Below, piece by piece: positions 15,944 through 24,179 of a DNA stretch of 64,000 bases. The notes below the pieces were generated by a model. That model was not told where the DNA came from. It saw only the letters and a list, made by a program, of their open reading frames with translations, and did not search any database. Source of the stretch: Paraburkholderia heleia NBRC 101817 (GTDB taxonomy: Bacteria > Pseudomonadota > Gammaproteobacteria > Burkholderiales > Burkholderiaceae); assembly GCF_000739775.1 (NCBI RefSeq), contig NZ_BBJH01000003.1:1-64000 (forward strand), read 5' to 3'. The translations under genes and the position numbers were made by a program. Each line of letters starts with the position of its first letter. Within the stretch, counting starts at the first letter, position 1.

Positions 15944-16651
15944 ATGCCGGATAAACACATTTCCAGCCAGTACGATGCCGACCTGGAACGCCTGTCGTCG
16001 AGATTTTTCGAGATGGGCGGGCTGGTTGAGTCCCAATTGGCCGATGCGATGGACGCGCTCAGCCGCTTCGACACGAATCTGGTCGAGAAGGTGTTTGATG
16101 AGGAGCACCGGCTCAATGCGATGGAGGTCGAGATCGATGCCGAGTGCAGCAACATCATTGCGCGGCGCCAGCCCATTGCATCCGATCTGCGTCGACTGTT
16201 GGCCTTCTCCAAGGGGACCAGCAATCTCGAGCGCGCAGGCGATGAAGCGCGCAAGATCGCAAAGCGCACGCGCAGAATCGCGAATGACGCTACGGGCAGG
16301 AGCATGAATATCGCGGAAATCCGGTCATCTGGCCAGATGGCGGGCACCATCTTCCACGATGCGCTCGCTGCATTCGCGCGGCTTGACACGGTCGAGGCAG
16401 CCCGGATCCTGCGTGAGGATGAGGCGATCGATGAGCAGTACCGCGCATTCGTGCGCAAACTGCCAGCATTCATGGCGGAGAATCCCCGCATCATCTCTTG
16501 CGCGCTCGACTACGTGTCCATCGCGTCGGCCATCGAACGGATCGGTGATCATGCGAAGAACCTGGCAGAACTTGTCATCTATGTGGTCAAGGGCAAGGAT
16601 GTCCGTCACATTTCGCGCGACCGACTTGAGCGCGAGGCACTGGATAATTGA
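15944..16651 (+). CDS. phoU: Phosphate-specific transport regulator PhoU
   Basis: A 235-residue all-helical protein made of two PhoU repeats. It begins KHISSQYDADLERLSSRFFEMGGLVE, carries the metal-site acidic residues (EVEIDAEC near 55-62), and its second repeat has ASAIERIGDHAKNLAE. PhoU links the Pst phosphate transporter to PhoR and represses the Pho regulon at high phosphate; it also affects persistence and metal handling. Neither pst nor phoBR genes are here, so this is an orphan copy, likely a second phoU. GAGGGAG precedes the ATG. It is divergent from the basic DNA-binding-like gene at 15453-15878. Confidence 0.92.
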   Translation: MPDKHISSQYDADLERLSSRFFEMGGLVESQLADAMDALSRFDTNLVEKVFDEEHRLNAMEVEIDAECSNIIARRQPIASDLRRLLAFSKGTSNLERAGDEARKIAKRTRRIANDATGRSMNIAEIRSSGQMAGTIFHDALAAFARLDTVEAARILREDEAIDEQYRAFVRKLPAFMAENPRIISCALDYVSIASAIERIGDHAKNLAELVIYVVKGKDVRHISRDRLEREALDN

Positions 16652-16712
16652 GAGCTATATCGGTGGCGTGGAGTCCCGCAAGCGGTCGCGCCGCCGAATC
16701 TTTCCGTGTTTC

Positions 16713-17615
16713 CTATCGGCGCCCCAATGAAGAAAAGGCGCCTGATTCCTGCATCGACCTTACCAGAACGTCTGCGCTTTGCGGGGGCGGCCGCGAGCTG
16801 TTGGTCAACGCATACACCCAGTTTTCGGCCAGCGGCACGATTGGCCGCATCTGCACCTTTCCTGCAGACGAACCGGCTTGCGCCGTGAAGCCGTCGACAA
16901 CCGCAATACCCACGTTCGCCTCGACCAGCGCGCGCGCCAGTGCGTAAGTCTTCACCGATGCCTTGATTTCGGGTTCGACGCCATTGAGCCACCCCATTAC
17001 CGTGGCACCCAGTGGCGAGGCGGTATCGAGCGCAATGAACGGCTGGCCCGCGAGATCGGCGGGTACGGCGGGGCGGTCGAGCACGCTCTTTGGCCACCAG
17101 TCCGGTGGGGCGATGACATACAGGTCGAAATTGCAGACGGGCGTTGTCACGAGATTGGGCTGAGAGATTGCCTGCATCGTGAAACCAATATCTATCTCGC
17201 CGATCAGCAGCCAGTAGATCATCTCGCGTGTAAGCGACGAGACCAGCATGCACTGCGCGTCCGGGAACGCGCGGCCCCACGCCGCCAGCGCGTGGGGCAC
17301 CAGATGATGGGCAAGCGAAGACGTCGCAGCGATCCGCAACGGCGCTTCCTTGCCCGCCGACAGGTTTGCCACGACCCGGTGAACGCGCGCCAGCTGATCG
17401 TCGAGCGGCTGCAACTCTTCCTGCAAACGCAGCGCCTCAGGCGTCGGCACCAGTTTGCCTTTCGACCGGACGAACAGCGCGAACCCGAGCGTGCGCTCCG
17501 CGTGCTGGAGCATCTTGCTGACCGCCGGCTGCGAGATGTTCAGCACCTTGGCCGCTCCTACCGCGCTGCCCGTCTTCATGATGGCAGAGAATACTTCGAT
17601 GTGTCGAAGGCGCAT
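16713..17615 (-). CDS. LysR-type regulator of the D-amino-acid module
   Basis: A 300-residue LTTR starting at MRLRHIEVFSAIMKTGS. The helix-turn-helix follows (AAKVLNISQPAVSKMLQH), then the effector domain. The ATG at 17615 replaces a longer open frame whose first 55 codons run through the promoter region. It is divergent from the MFS/D-aminoacylase/DadA operon with about 130 bases between starts. A near-perfect inverted repeat at 17644-17660 lies in that gap. It probably senses an N-acyl-D-amino acid or related compound and activates the operon. Confidence 0.88.
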   Translation of the reverse strand: MRLRHIEVFSAIMKTGSAVGAAKVLNISQPAVSKMLQHAERTLGFALFVRSKGKLVPTPEALRLQEELQPLDDQLARVHRVVANLSAGKEAPLRIAATSSLAHHLVPHALAAWGRAFPDAQCMLVSSLTREMIYWLLIGEIDIGFTMQAISQPNLVTTPVCNFDLYVIAPPDWWPKSVLDRPAVPADLAGQPFIALDTASPLGATVMGWLNGVEPEIKASVKTYALARALVEANVGIAVVDGFTAQAGSSAGKVQMRPIVPLAENWVYALTNSSRPPPQSADVLVRSMQESGAFSSLGRR

Positions 17616-17643
17616 GCGGGCTCCTTTCCGTTTGCGAAAAGTA

Positions 17644-17660
17644 TATAGCCTGTGGTTATA
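17644..17660. promoter_or_regulatory. LTTR-box-like inverted repeat
   Basis: TATAGCC-TGT-GGTTATA is a 7-bp inverted repeat with one mismatch and a central trinucleotide. It fits the T-N11-A style of LysR operators. It is centred 37 bases upstream of the LysR ATG and about 97 upstream of the MFS ATG, so one site could serve autoregulation and activation. Confidence 0.5.
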
Positions 17661-17748
17661 GCCCATCGATTTTGTCTCATTCGACGATCCGTCCATCGCG
17701 CTTCTATAGTCGTTTCCGACCCACATACAGTTGCACCAGGAGACGCAC

Positions 17749-18969
17749 ATGGAAGCACAAGCGATCAGTCCCGCATACACGCGGATGCAGAAAATGGTTT
17801 GTCTCGCCGCCTTGTTCCTCGCGTGGGCAATCGGCTATTCCGACCGGATCGTGATGAGCACCGCGATTATCCCGATCAGCCGGGAATTCGCACTCGACGC
17901 CGCTCGAGCCGGTCTGCTGCTCAGCGTGTTCTACGTCAGCTACGCCGTGATGCAACTGCTCGGCGGATGGCTGTCAGACCGCTACGGCTCGCGTGTCGTT
18001 GTCGTCATGTGTGTCGCGTTATGGTCGCTTTTCACAGGGCTGACGGGATTGGCCTGGTCGTTCGGATCGCTGCTGGTGATCCGTTTCATGTTCGGCGTCG
18101 GCGAGGGATTTTTTTCGCCGGCCAGTTCGGTGACGGTCGCTGAGACGTTTCCGAAGCCGGAGCGTGCGCGCGCCAAATCGTTTCTCATTTCGACCGTGTT
18201 CCTTGGCAATGCCGCAGGCTCCGCGGGCGTCGCATTCGCCGTCGTGTATCTCGGCTGGCGCAGTGCGTTCCATATTCTCTCGGTCGTCGGTCTGGCCGTC
18301 GCCATGATGCTGTGGCTCGCGCTCAGGAACGGCGTGGCCGGCCAACGCGGCAGGATGGCGGCGCGTCCGAAGCACCAGCTGCGTGAACTCATCCGGCGTC
18401 CCGACGCACTGAAGCTGACTTTCATCTGGTTCGGCACCAGCATCGTCTATATCGGGATGATTTCGTGGATGCCGTCCTATCTGCTGAAGGCTTATCGCAT
18501 CGATCTGCTGCATGTCGGTATTGCATCGACGATTCCGTATCTGATCGCGTTTCTCGGCACGAACGTCGTGGGCTGGCTGCTCGACCGTCACGGCAAGGGG
18601 CGCGAAAAGCGCTTCATGATGGCTGGCGCGCTCGGCTCGGCGGTGTTTCTCGCGCTGATGATCTCGACGACGTCGATCACGCTGCTGGTGGTGTATTGGA
18701 CGCTCTGCCTGCTGTCGTTCAACTTCGTCTATGCCACGGTGTTCTCGATCCCGCTCAAGTATTTTCCGGAGCATCTGATCGGCAGCGCAACCGGCCTGAT
18801 GAATTTCGGCGGCCAGATTGCCGGCTCGCTCGCGCCCTCGGTAATGGGTGCGTTGATTGTCGAGTTCCACGGCAGCTATCTCGTCGCGCTGTCGTTCCTT
18901 GTGTCGAGCGCGCTGCTTGCTTTCCTCGTTGCCATCACGTGGCGCGCGCAACCGCATTTTCCCGCCTGA
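17749..18969 (+). CDS. MFS transporter (anion:cation symporter type)
   Basis: A 406-residue 12-helix MFS protein. Helix 1 carries GYSDRIVMS, loop 2-3 GGWLSDRYGSR, and helix 4 RFMFGVGEGFFSPASS, all typical of the ACS family (hexuronate, phthalate, tartrate and similar carriers). The ATG at 17749 follows AGGAG by six bases, which favours it over a TTG further upstream. It is the first gene of a run with the D-aminoacylase (7 bases apart) and DadA, so it most likely imports the N-acyl-D-amino acid or related anion. Confidence 0.86.
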   Translation: MEAQAISPAYTRMQKMVCLAALFLAWAIGYSDRIVMSTAIIPISREFALDAARAGLLLSVFYVSYAVMQLLGGWLSDRYGSRVVVVMCVALWSLFTGLTGLAWSFGSLLVIRFMFGVGEGFFSPASSVTVAETFPKPERARAKSFLISTVFLGNAAGSAGVAFAVVYLGWRSAFHILSVVGLAVAMMLWLALRNGVAGQRGRMAARPKHQLRELIRRPDALKLTFIWFGTSIVYIGMISWMPSYLLKAYRIDLLHVGIASTIPYLIAFLGTNVVGWLLDRHGKGREKRFMMAGALGSAVFLALMISTTSITLLVVYWTLCLLSFNFVYATVFSIPLKYFPEHLIGSATGLMNFGGQIAGSLAPSVMGALIVEFHGSYLVALSFLVSSALLAFLVAITWRAQPHFPA

Positions 18970-18976
18970 GCCAGCC

Positions 18977-20434
18977 ATGCAGATCAATGCCGAACTTGAC
19001 CTTATCGTCCACGGCGGCATGCTGATCGACGGGTCGCGTGCGCCGCGCGTGCGCACCGACATCGGTATCAGAAGCGGACGAATCGCCGTCATCGGCAACC
19101 TCGCGGATTGCGAGGCCACCGCACGACTCGATGCAAGCGGGAAGATCGTCGCGCCAGGCTTCATCGATTCGCATGCTCACGACGACCAGGCGGTGCTTGC
19201 GCAGCCGGACATGACGGCCAAGATCTCGCAAGGCGTGACGACCGTCGTCACCGGAAACTGCGGAATCAGCATCGCACCGTTTCGCGACGCTACTCCGCTG
19301 CCCGCGCCGCTCAATCTGCTCGATGCCGGCGACAGCGAGCGCTACGCGACGTTCGGCGGTTATCTCGCCGCGCTGCGCAGCGCGCCGTCTGCGGTGAACG
19401 TTGCACCGATGGTCGGCCATTCGACGTTGCGTGTGCTGACGATGGATACGCTCGATCGCCCCGCACGCGCCTTCGAAATCGCCGCGATGCGCGAATTGCT
19501 CGAGGAAGCGCTGGCGGCGGGTGCAATAGGCATATCGACCGGCACGTACTACCCGCCCGCGGCTCACGCACCAACCCAGGAAATCATTGACGTCTGCCGT
19601 CCGCTCACGGGCACCGGTGCGGTCTATGCCACGCATATGCGTGACGAAGCGGACAGGTCGATGGAATCGCTCGAAGAGAGCTTCCTGATCGGGCGCGAAC
19701 TCGGCTGCCCGGTCATCATTTCGCATCACAAACTGTTGCGCGCGTCGAACCACGGCAAGTCGGCCGTGACGCTGCCGCGTATCCGCAAGGCGATGCGCTG
19801 CCAGTGCGTGGCGCTCGACTGCTATCCGTACAACGCCAGTTCCACGATGCTGCACCTCGACCCCGCGCGGCTGTGCGAACGCATTGTGATCAGTTCCAGC
19901 GAGCCGCATCCGGAACAGACCGGCCGGGAACTCGGCGAGATCGCTGCCGGCTGGTGCGTCACCAGGGAAGAAGCGGCAGCGCGGCTCCAACCCGCGAACG
20001 CGATCTATTTCGGCATGGACGAGGGCGACGTGCGCGCGATCCTCGCCTTCGATGAAACGATGATCGGCTCGGACGGCCTGCCCGTCGGTGCGCGGCCGCA
20101 TCCACGTCTGTGGGGCACATTCCCGCGCGTTCTCGGGCACTACAGCCGCGATCTGCGTCTGTTCGATCTCGAGACGGCGGTATGGAAGATGACGGGTCTG
20201 ACCGCGAGGAATTTTGGGCTCAGCGGGCGCGGCACGCTGGCGGTGGGCAACCATGCCGATGTCGTCGTGTTCGATCCCGAGACGATCCGCGACATCGCGA
20301 GTTACGAAAGACCGATCCAGCCGGCCGAGGGTATCGAGGCCGTGATCGTGAACGGCGTGCTGACATGGCGCGCCGGCCGGCATGCGGGCGCGCGCGCGGG
20401 GCAGGTCGTCACGCGCAGGATGTCCGCTTCATGA
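18977..20434 (+). CDS. D-aminoacylase (N-acyl-D-amino-acid deacylase)
   Basis: A 485-residue amidohydrolase-fold enzyme of the usual D-aminoacylase length. The metal motif SHAHDD follows FIDSHAH at about residue 65. It also has VTGNCGIS with the bridging Cys typical of D-aminoacylases, SHHKL with a further metal His, and GSDGLP with the catalytic Asp. The C-terminal segment [16 protein letters not shown] closes the beta sandwich. It hydrolyses N-acyl-D-amino acids to D-amino acids and an acid. Its stop overlaps the start of the DadA-like gene by four bases (ATGA), which suggests translational coupling and direct hand-over of the D-amino acid. Confidence 0.88.
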   Translation: MQINAELDLIVHGGMLIDGSRAPRVRTDIGIRSGRIAVIGNLADCEATARLDASGKIVAPGFIDSHAHDDQAVLAQPDMTAKISQGVTTVVTGNCGISIAPFRDATPLPAPLNLLDAGDSERYATFGGYLAALRSAPSAVNVAPMVGHSTLRVLTMDTLDRPARAFEIAAMRELLEEALAAGAIGISTGTYYPPAAHAPTQEIIDVCRPLTGTGAVYATHMRDEADRSMESLEESFLIGRELGCPVIISHHKLLRASNHGKSAVTLPRIRKAMRCQCVALDCYPYNASSTMLHLDPARLCERIVISSSEPHPEQTGRELGEIAAGWCVTREEAAARLQPANAIYFGMDEGDVRAILAFDETMIGSDGLPVGARPHPRLWGTFPRVLGHYSRDLRLFDLETAVWKMTGLTARNFGLSGRGTLAVGNHADVVVFDPETIRDIASYERPIQPAEGIEAVIVNGVLTWRAGRHAGARAGQVVTRRMSAS

Positions 20435-21675
20435 AAGTCCTCGTGATAGGCGCAGGCGTCATCGGGCTGTCGACCGCCTACTACCTGCACACCGATGGCC
20501 ACGACGTCACCGTCGTCGACAGCAACAGCGGCGCCGGCACGATGGCGAGCTACGCCAACGGCGGGCAGCTTTCTTACAGCTACGTTGCGCCGCTCGCCGG
20601 ACCCGGCGTGCTCGGCAAATTACCCGCGTGGCTGTTGCGCGCCGACTCGCCTGTGCGCTTCAGGCCGTCGCTGGACCCGGACCAATGGCGCTGGTGTCTG
20701 AACTTCTTGCGCGCATGCAGCCAACGGCAAAGCGACCTGACGACGCGCCGTCTGCTGAGCCTGGCGATGTTCAGCCGCGCACTGATGCATGAGTTCGTTG
20801 CCTGCGAACCGGACATCGCCTTCGACTACGCGAATAGCGGCAAACTGGTGCTTCATCGCGACCCTGCTTCATTCGACAAGGCATGCCGACTGCTCGACTA
20901 TCAGCGAACACTGGGTTGTGAGCAGCAGGCCATGACCGCCGATGAGTGCATAAACGCAGAACCGGCCCTTGCGCATATGGGCAGGCGCCTGGCGGGCGGC
21001 ATCTATACGGCAAGTGAGGACAGCGGCGACTGCTATCGCTTCTGCGTCGGTCTTGAGCGGCGCTTGCGGCGTGCAGGTGTGCGATTGCGCTTCACCACCC
21101 GCATCAGCGACCTTCGCGAGGATGGCAGGGGGCGGATCGGCGCTTTCGCCGGACGGGAGATGCTGGACGCCGAGCAAATCGTGGTGGCGGCGGGAACGGC
21201 CAGCGCTGCGCTGCTGCGGCCGCTGCGCATCCGGCTGCCGCTCTATCCGCTGAAGGGTTACAGCCTGACCGTGAACGTCAAAAGCCAGGCCGCGGCGCCA
21301 TCGATCAGCGTGACCGATTTCCAGCGCAAGATCGTGTATGCCCGTCTCGGCAACCGGTTGAGAATCGCCGGTATGGCCGATCTGGATGGACAACGCGCAA
21401 CGATCGATCCGTCGCGCGTGGCCGCGTTGAGAGCGGAAGCGCAGGCGGCGTTTCCCGACGCCGGTCACTACGCATCGGCTGAACCGTGGGCCGGACTGCG
21501 GCCCGCAACACCGGCGGGCACGCCAATACTCGGGCGCACGCGATATCGAAACCTGTGGCTGAACGTCGGTCATGGCGCGTTGGGCTTTACGCTGGCGCTC
21601 GGCAGCGGTAAAGGGATGGCCGACAGAATCTCTGGCCGGGAGCGCAAGCCTGATGTGGACGAGTTTTTGCTGTGA
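20431..21675 (+). CDS. dadA: D-amino acid dehydrogenase (DadA-like FAD oxidoreductase)
   Basis: A 414-residue FAD-dependent oxidoreductase of the DAO family. The N-terminal dinucleotide-binding motif is [15 protein letters not shown]; then comes the DadA-type substrate loop ([19 protein letters not shown]). Near the C-terminus are [16 protein letters not shown] and [14 protein letters not shown]. DadA enzymes oxidise D-amino acids to 2-oxo acids at the inner membrane and pass electrons to quinones. The ATG overlaps the D-aminoacylase stop. There is no alanine racemase beside it, so this copy seems devoted to amino acids released by the deacylase rather than to alanine catabolism. Confidence 0.86.
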   Translation: MKVLVIGAGVIGLSTAYYLHTDGHDVTVVDSNSGAGTMASYANGGQLSYSYVAPLAGPGVLGKLPAWLLRADSPVRFRPSLDPDQWRWCLNFLRACSQRQSDLTTRRLLSLAMFSRALMHEFVACEPDIAFDYANSGKLVLHRDPASFDKACRLLDYQRTLGCEQQAMTADECINAEPALAHMGRRLAGGIYTASEDSGDCYRFCVGLERRLRRAGVRLRFTTRISDLREDGRGRIGAFAGREMLDAEQIVVAAGTASAALLRPLRIRLPLYPLKGYSLTVNVKSQAAAPSISVTDFQRKIVYARLGNRLRIAGMADLDGQRATIDPSRVAALRAEAQAAFPDAGHYASAEPWAGLRPATPAGTPILGRTRYRNLWLNVGHGALGFTLALGSGKGMADRISGRERKPDVDEFLL

Positions 21676-21716
21676 ACGCATGATTTTTAGGTTTCAGGGG
21701 CGAATGAAGCACCGGG

Positions 21717-22040
21717 CGGAATGGTGAATACCGCGATCCAGTCGAACTGAAGCTCGGCGCGTTCAAGGCCGAGTTCAAGAGCCAGATGGAGCTCTATCTG
21801 CGCTGGTTGGCCAGCCATGAGCAGGAGCCGGACGAGCAACCGCCAATCGGAATCATCCTTTGCGCCGGAAAGAAGCAGGAGCAGATCGAATTGCTGGAGC
21901 TGGGAAAAAGCGGCATCCATGTCGCGGAGCATCTGACCGTGCTGCCGCCGCGTGAGACGCTCGAGGCCAAACTGCAGCAATCCATCGAAGCGGCGCGAGG
22001 GAGGTTACACGATGAGCGGGACAAGGAGTCAATCCAATGA
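21717..22040 (+). pseudogene. C-terminal fragment of a DUF1016/PDDEXK nuclease-domain protein
   Basis: The frame reads PVELKLGAFKAEFKSQMELYLRWL, then DEQPPIGIILCAGKKQEQIE and HVAEHLTVLPP. This is the conserved C-terminal nuclease part of DUF1016 (YhcG-like) proteins, in which the ELKLG segment belongs to the PD-(D/E)XK core. The full family is about 340-390 residues; here only about 105 codons remain and the N-terminal domain is absent. The fragment ends at a stop in a normal place. It is a decayed gene, probably from a mobile defence-like cassette. Confidence 0.75.
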
Positions 22041-22174
22041 GCAGCAGGGGCGCACATCAACGTACACACCAGCGTAGTGGCGAGATGTCAGCTGCTGGAT
22101 GACATCGGCTGCGACGACAGGCGTGGAGACCGTCATGGCAATGGCAGCGAATAACGGCTATGCGCCGATTCTGA

Positions 22175-22342
22175 ATCTGCTCAATCAAGCACGCCAAACT
22201 CAATCCGCTGGCTTCACGATATCTTCGTGCGTTGCACGAGGTCTGCAGCGAAAACACAGATGCCGCGACCACGAGTATGATCGAGGACTGGATCGATCAG
22301 GCCGGGCAACGTGTATGGTTCCTGCTCGAAACAATACGCTGA
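22175..22342 (+). pseudogene. C-terminal fragment resembling a Dps/ferritin-like protein
   Basis: Between a stop at 22172 and the TGA at 22340 an open frame reads KLNPLASRYLRALHEVCSEN, then a helix ending IEDWIDQAGQRVWFLLETIR. The spacing and the WFL ending resemble the last helix of Dps-like proteins. There is no start codon or upstream homology in frame, so it is a fragment. The assignment is from pattern memory and uncertain. Bases 22343-22495 hold no gene that I can see. Confidence 0.4.
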
Positions 22343-22495
22343 GCCTCGCTCGCGCTGTCGCGGCGATGCAGGCATTATCGTTGTGTCGGTGCACTGTCAA
22401 ACGATGGTCAACCAGATCGGAGCTTGACACGCTGAGATGCCCTGATCCCGACTGACGCCCCTCATCGCCTTCGGCATGCACGGCCCGCGACGACC

Positions 22496-23446
22496 ATGAG
22501 CAAACCGTGGAATCTCGATGACATCCCGCCCCAAACGGGCCGGCGTGTTGTCATCACTGGTGCAAACAGTGGCATTGGCTATCAGACAGCCGCAGTCCTG
22601 GCTCGACGCGGCGCCGAGGTTGTGCTCGCGTGCCGCGATGAGCGGCGCGGCGCTGAAGCGCTCGCTCGCCTGTGCAGAGAGGTGCCAGGAGCCCAGGCGG
22701 AGCTTGCGCGGCTCGATCTCGCCAGCCTCGCATGCGTGCGCGCGTTTGCGGACCGCGAGATCGCGTCATGTAAGCCGATAGATCTGCTCGTCAACAATGC
22801 GGGCGTGATGGCGCCGCCTCGACGGCTAGAAACCGCAGACGGCCTGGAACTGCAATTCGGCACTAACGTGCTTGGGCATTTCGTGCTGACCAGGTTGCTC
22901 CTTCCGGCGCTCGAAATGGCGGCAGGCAACTCGAGGGAGCGGCCGCGCGTGGTGACAATTGCCTCGATCGCCCACAAGCAGGGCCAGCTCGACTTCGACG
23001 ACCTGCAGGCAACGCGAAGCTACCGACCTATGGCCGCCTACAGGCAGTCGAAGCTCGCCAACCTCATGTTCGCGTTAGAACTCAACCGGCGTCTTCGCGC
23101 TGGCGGATCACGCGTCATGTCGGTTGCCGCCCATCCCGGCGTTGCGAACACGAATCTGTTTCGCAGCGGCTGCCATTCCTCCGTTGGCCACGCGGCGCGC
23201 GCCGTGCTCGGCGCTTTTATCGGCGCCTTCCTGAACAGCGACGTCGCCGGTGCGTTGCCGATGCTCTATGCCGCGACGGCGCCCGACGTAGTCGACGGTG
23301 GCTACTATGGCCCGCTCGGCCTCTTCGAGGCACGGGGCGAACGGGTGGGGCCGGCAAAGATCGCTGCTCAGGCGAAAGACGAAGACGATGCACGGCGACT
23401 CTGGCAGGTGTGCGAGACGTTGGCTGCTGCCTTGATGGCCGCATAG
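22496..23446 (+). CDS. Short-chain dehydrogenase/reductase (retinol-dehydrogenase-like)
   Basis: A 316-residue SDR. It has the cofactor loop VITGANSGIGYQ, DLAS near residue 80 for the adenine ring, NNAGVM, the active-site IASIAH serine and the catalytic YRQSK (Tyr and Lys). Arg after the second strand (ACRDERRG) suggests NADP(H) preference. Length and layout resemble the retinol-dehydrogenase/WW-oxidoreductase-like bacterial SDRs. It stands alone after the decayed region, so no pathway is implied. Confidence 0.83.
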   Translation: MSKPWNLDDIPPQTGRRVVITGANSGIGYQTAAVLARRGAEVVLACRDERRGAEALARLCREVPGAQAELARLDLASLACVRAFADREIASCKPIDLLVNNAGVMAPPRRLETADGLELQFGTNVLGHFVLTRLLLPALEMAAGNSRERPRVVTIASIAHKQGQLDFDDLQATRSYRPMAAYRQSKLANLMFALELNRRLRAGGSRVMSVAAHPGVANTNLFRSGCHSSVGHAARAVLGAFIGAFLNSDVAGALPMLYAATAPDVVDGGYYGPLGLFEARGERVGPAKIAAQAKDEDDARRLWQVCETLAAALMAA

Positions 23447-23648
23447 GACCATCTCGTCAATTCTCGCGGCGCATCGAGCGAACGATTCGGGCAAACGACG
23501 GCCCCGATCTTGTATCGCCGGCGAAACCAGCTTGCACCTGATATTGGGCGCGGTATAGCCAGTGTTGAGAATTTAATTCGGTTAGCTAATCGAATACACG
23601 CGGTCGTTTCAGATTGCGCCGTTAGTCGGTGGTGCGTTCGGGCGAAAG

Positions 23649-23663
23649 ATGACGAATTTGTAA
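23649..23663 (+). promoter_or_regulatory. CusR-box-like element before the DUF4148 gene
   Basis: ATGACGAATTTGTAA is identical over 15 bases to 52246-52260 in the katB/response-regulator gap. In both places GCAGAATGC follows after exactly 33 bases, with about half of the intervening positions also matching. It resembles the CusR box (AAAATGACAA-N2-TTGTCATTTT). It lies 138 bases before the ATG at 23802, so a long leader is likely. Confidence 0.6.
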
Positions 23664-23801
23664 CCTGCCCGACATATTTCGGTTGGTAGCGAAGTCGCAG
23701 AATGCCTTAGGCGTTCGCGACCGATGGGTGTCGCACGGACCCCCAAAAGGGCGGCACGGCGGACATCCGAACCGTTTATTCACCGAGTAAGGATTAGCAT
23801 C

Positions 23802-24119
23802 ATGAAATCGTTCTTTAAAGTCGCTTTAATCTCGGGTGTACTGAGCATTCCGGTCTTTGCCTTTGGGCAAACGCCATCTGCGCAAGCGGACGGCGCTCCC
23901 ACTGCGCGCGGAGAGGTACGTGCCGATCTCGTTCGCCTCCAGCAGGCGGGCTATCGTCCACTCCGGAATCAGTACCCTGCGGACATTCAGGCAGCGGAGG
24001 CGAAAGTCCCGGTATCGAATGACTCAGGCGGCGTCGCCACTGGCACGAGCGTGAGCGGCGCACCTGATGAAGCGAGTGTTGGTTCGACGGCGGAGCAAAT
24101 GCTTTACCGCCATCATTGA
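23802..24119 (+). CDS. DUF4148 domain secreted protein
   Basis: A 105-residue protein with a cleavable signal peptide (KSFFKVALISGVLSIPVFAFG). The DUF4148 core follows: RGEVRADLVRLQQAGY, then YPADIQAAEAKV. These small periplasmic proteins are abundant in Burkholderiales and of unknown function. The start is the ATG at 23802; an upstream in-frame GTG extension has no signal-peptide character. The promoter carries a box shared with the metal/oxidative-stress locus at 52 kb, so induction by metal or copper-like stress is a testable idea. A second DUF4148 gene is at 45081-45434. Confidence 0.85.
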   Translation: MKSFFKVALISGVLSIPVFAFGQTPSAQADGAPTARGEVRADLVRLQQAGYRPLRNQYPADIQAAEAKVPVSNDSGGVATGTSVSGAPDEASVGSTAEQMLYRHH

Positions 24120-24179
24120 GGAGAATGGCCGCGAGTCGGCGCGTCTTGCGCCGGGCACCCCGTGAAATAGGCCGCACGA

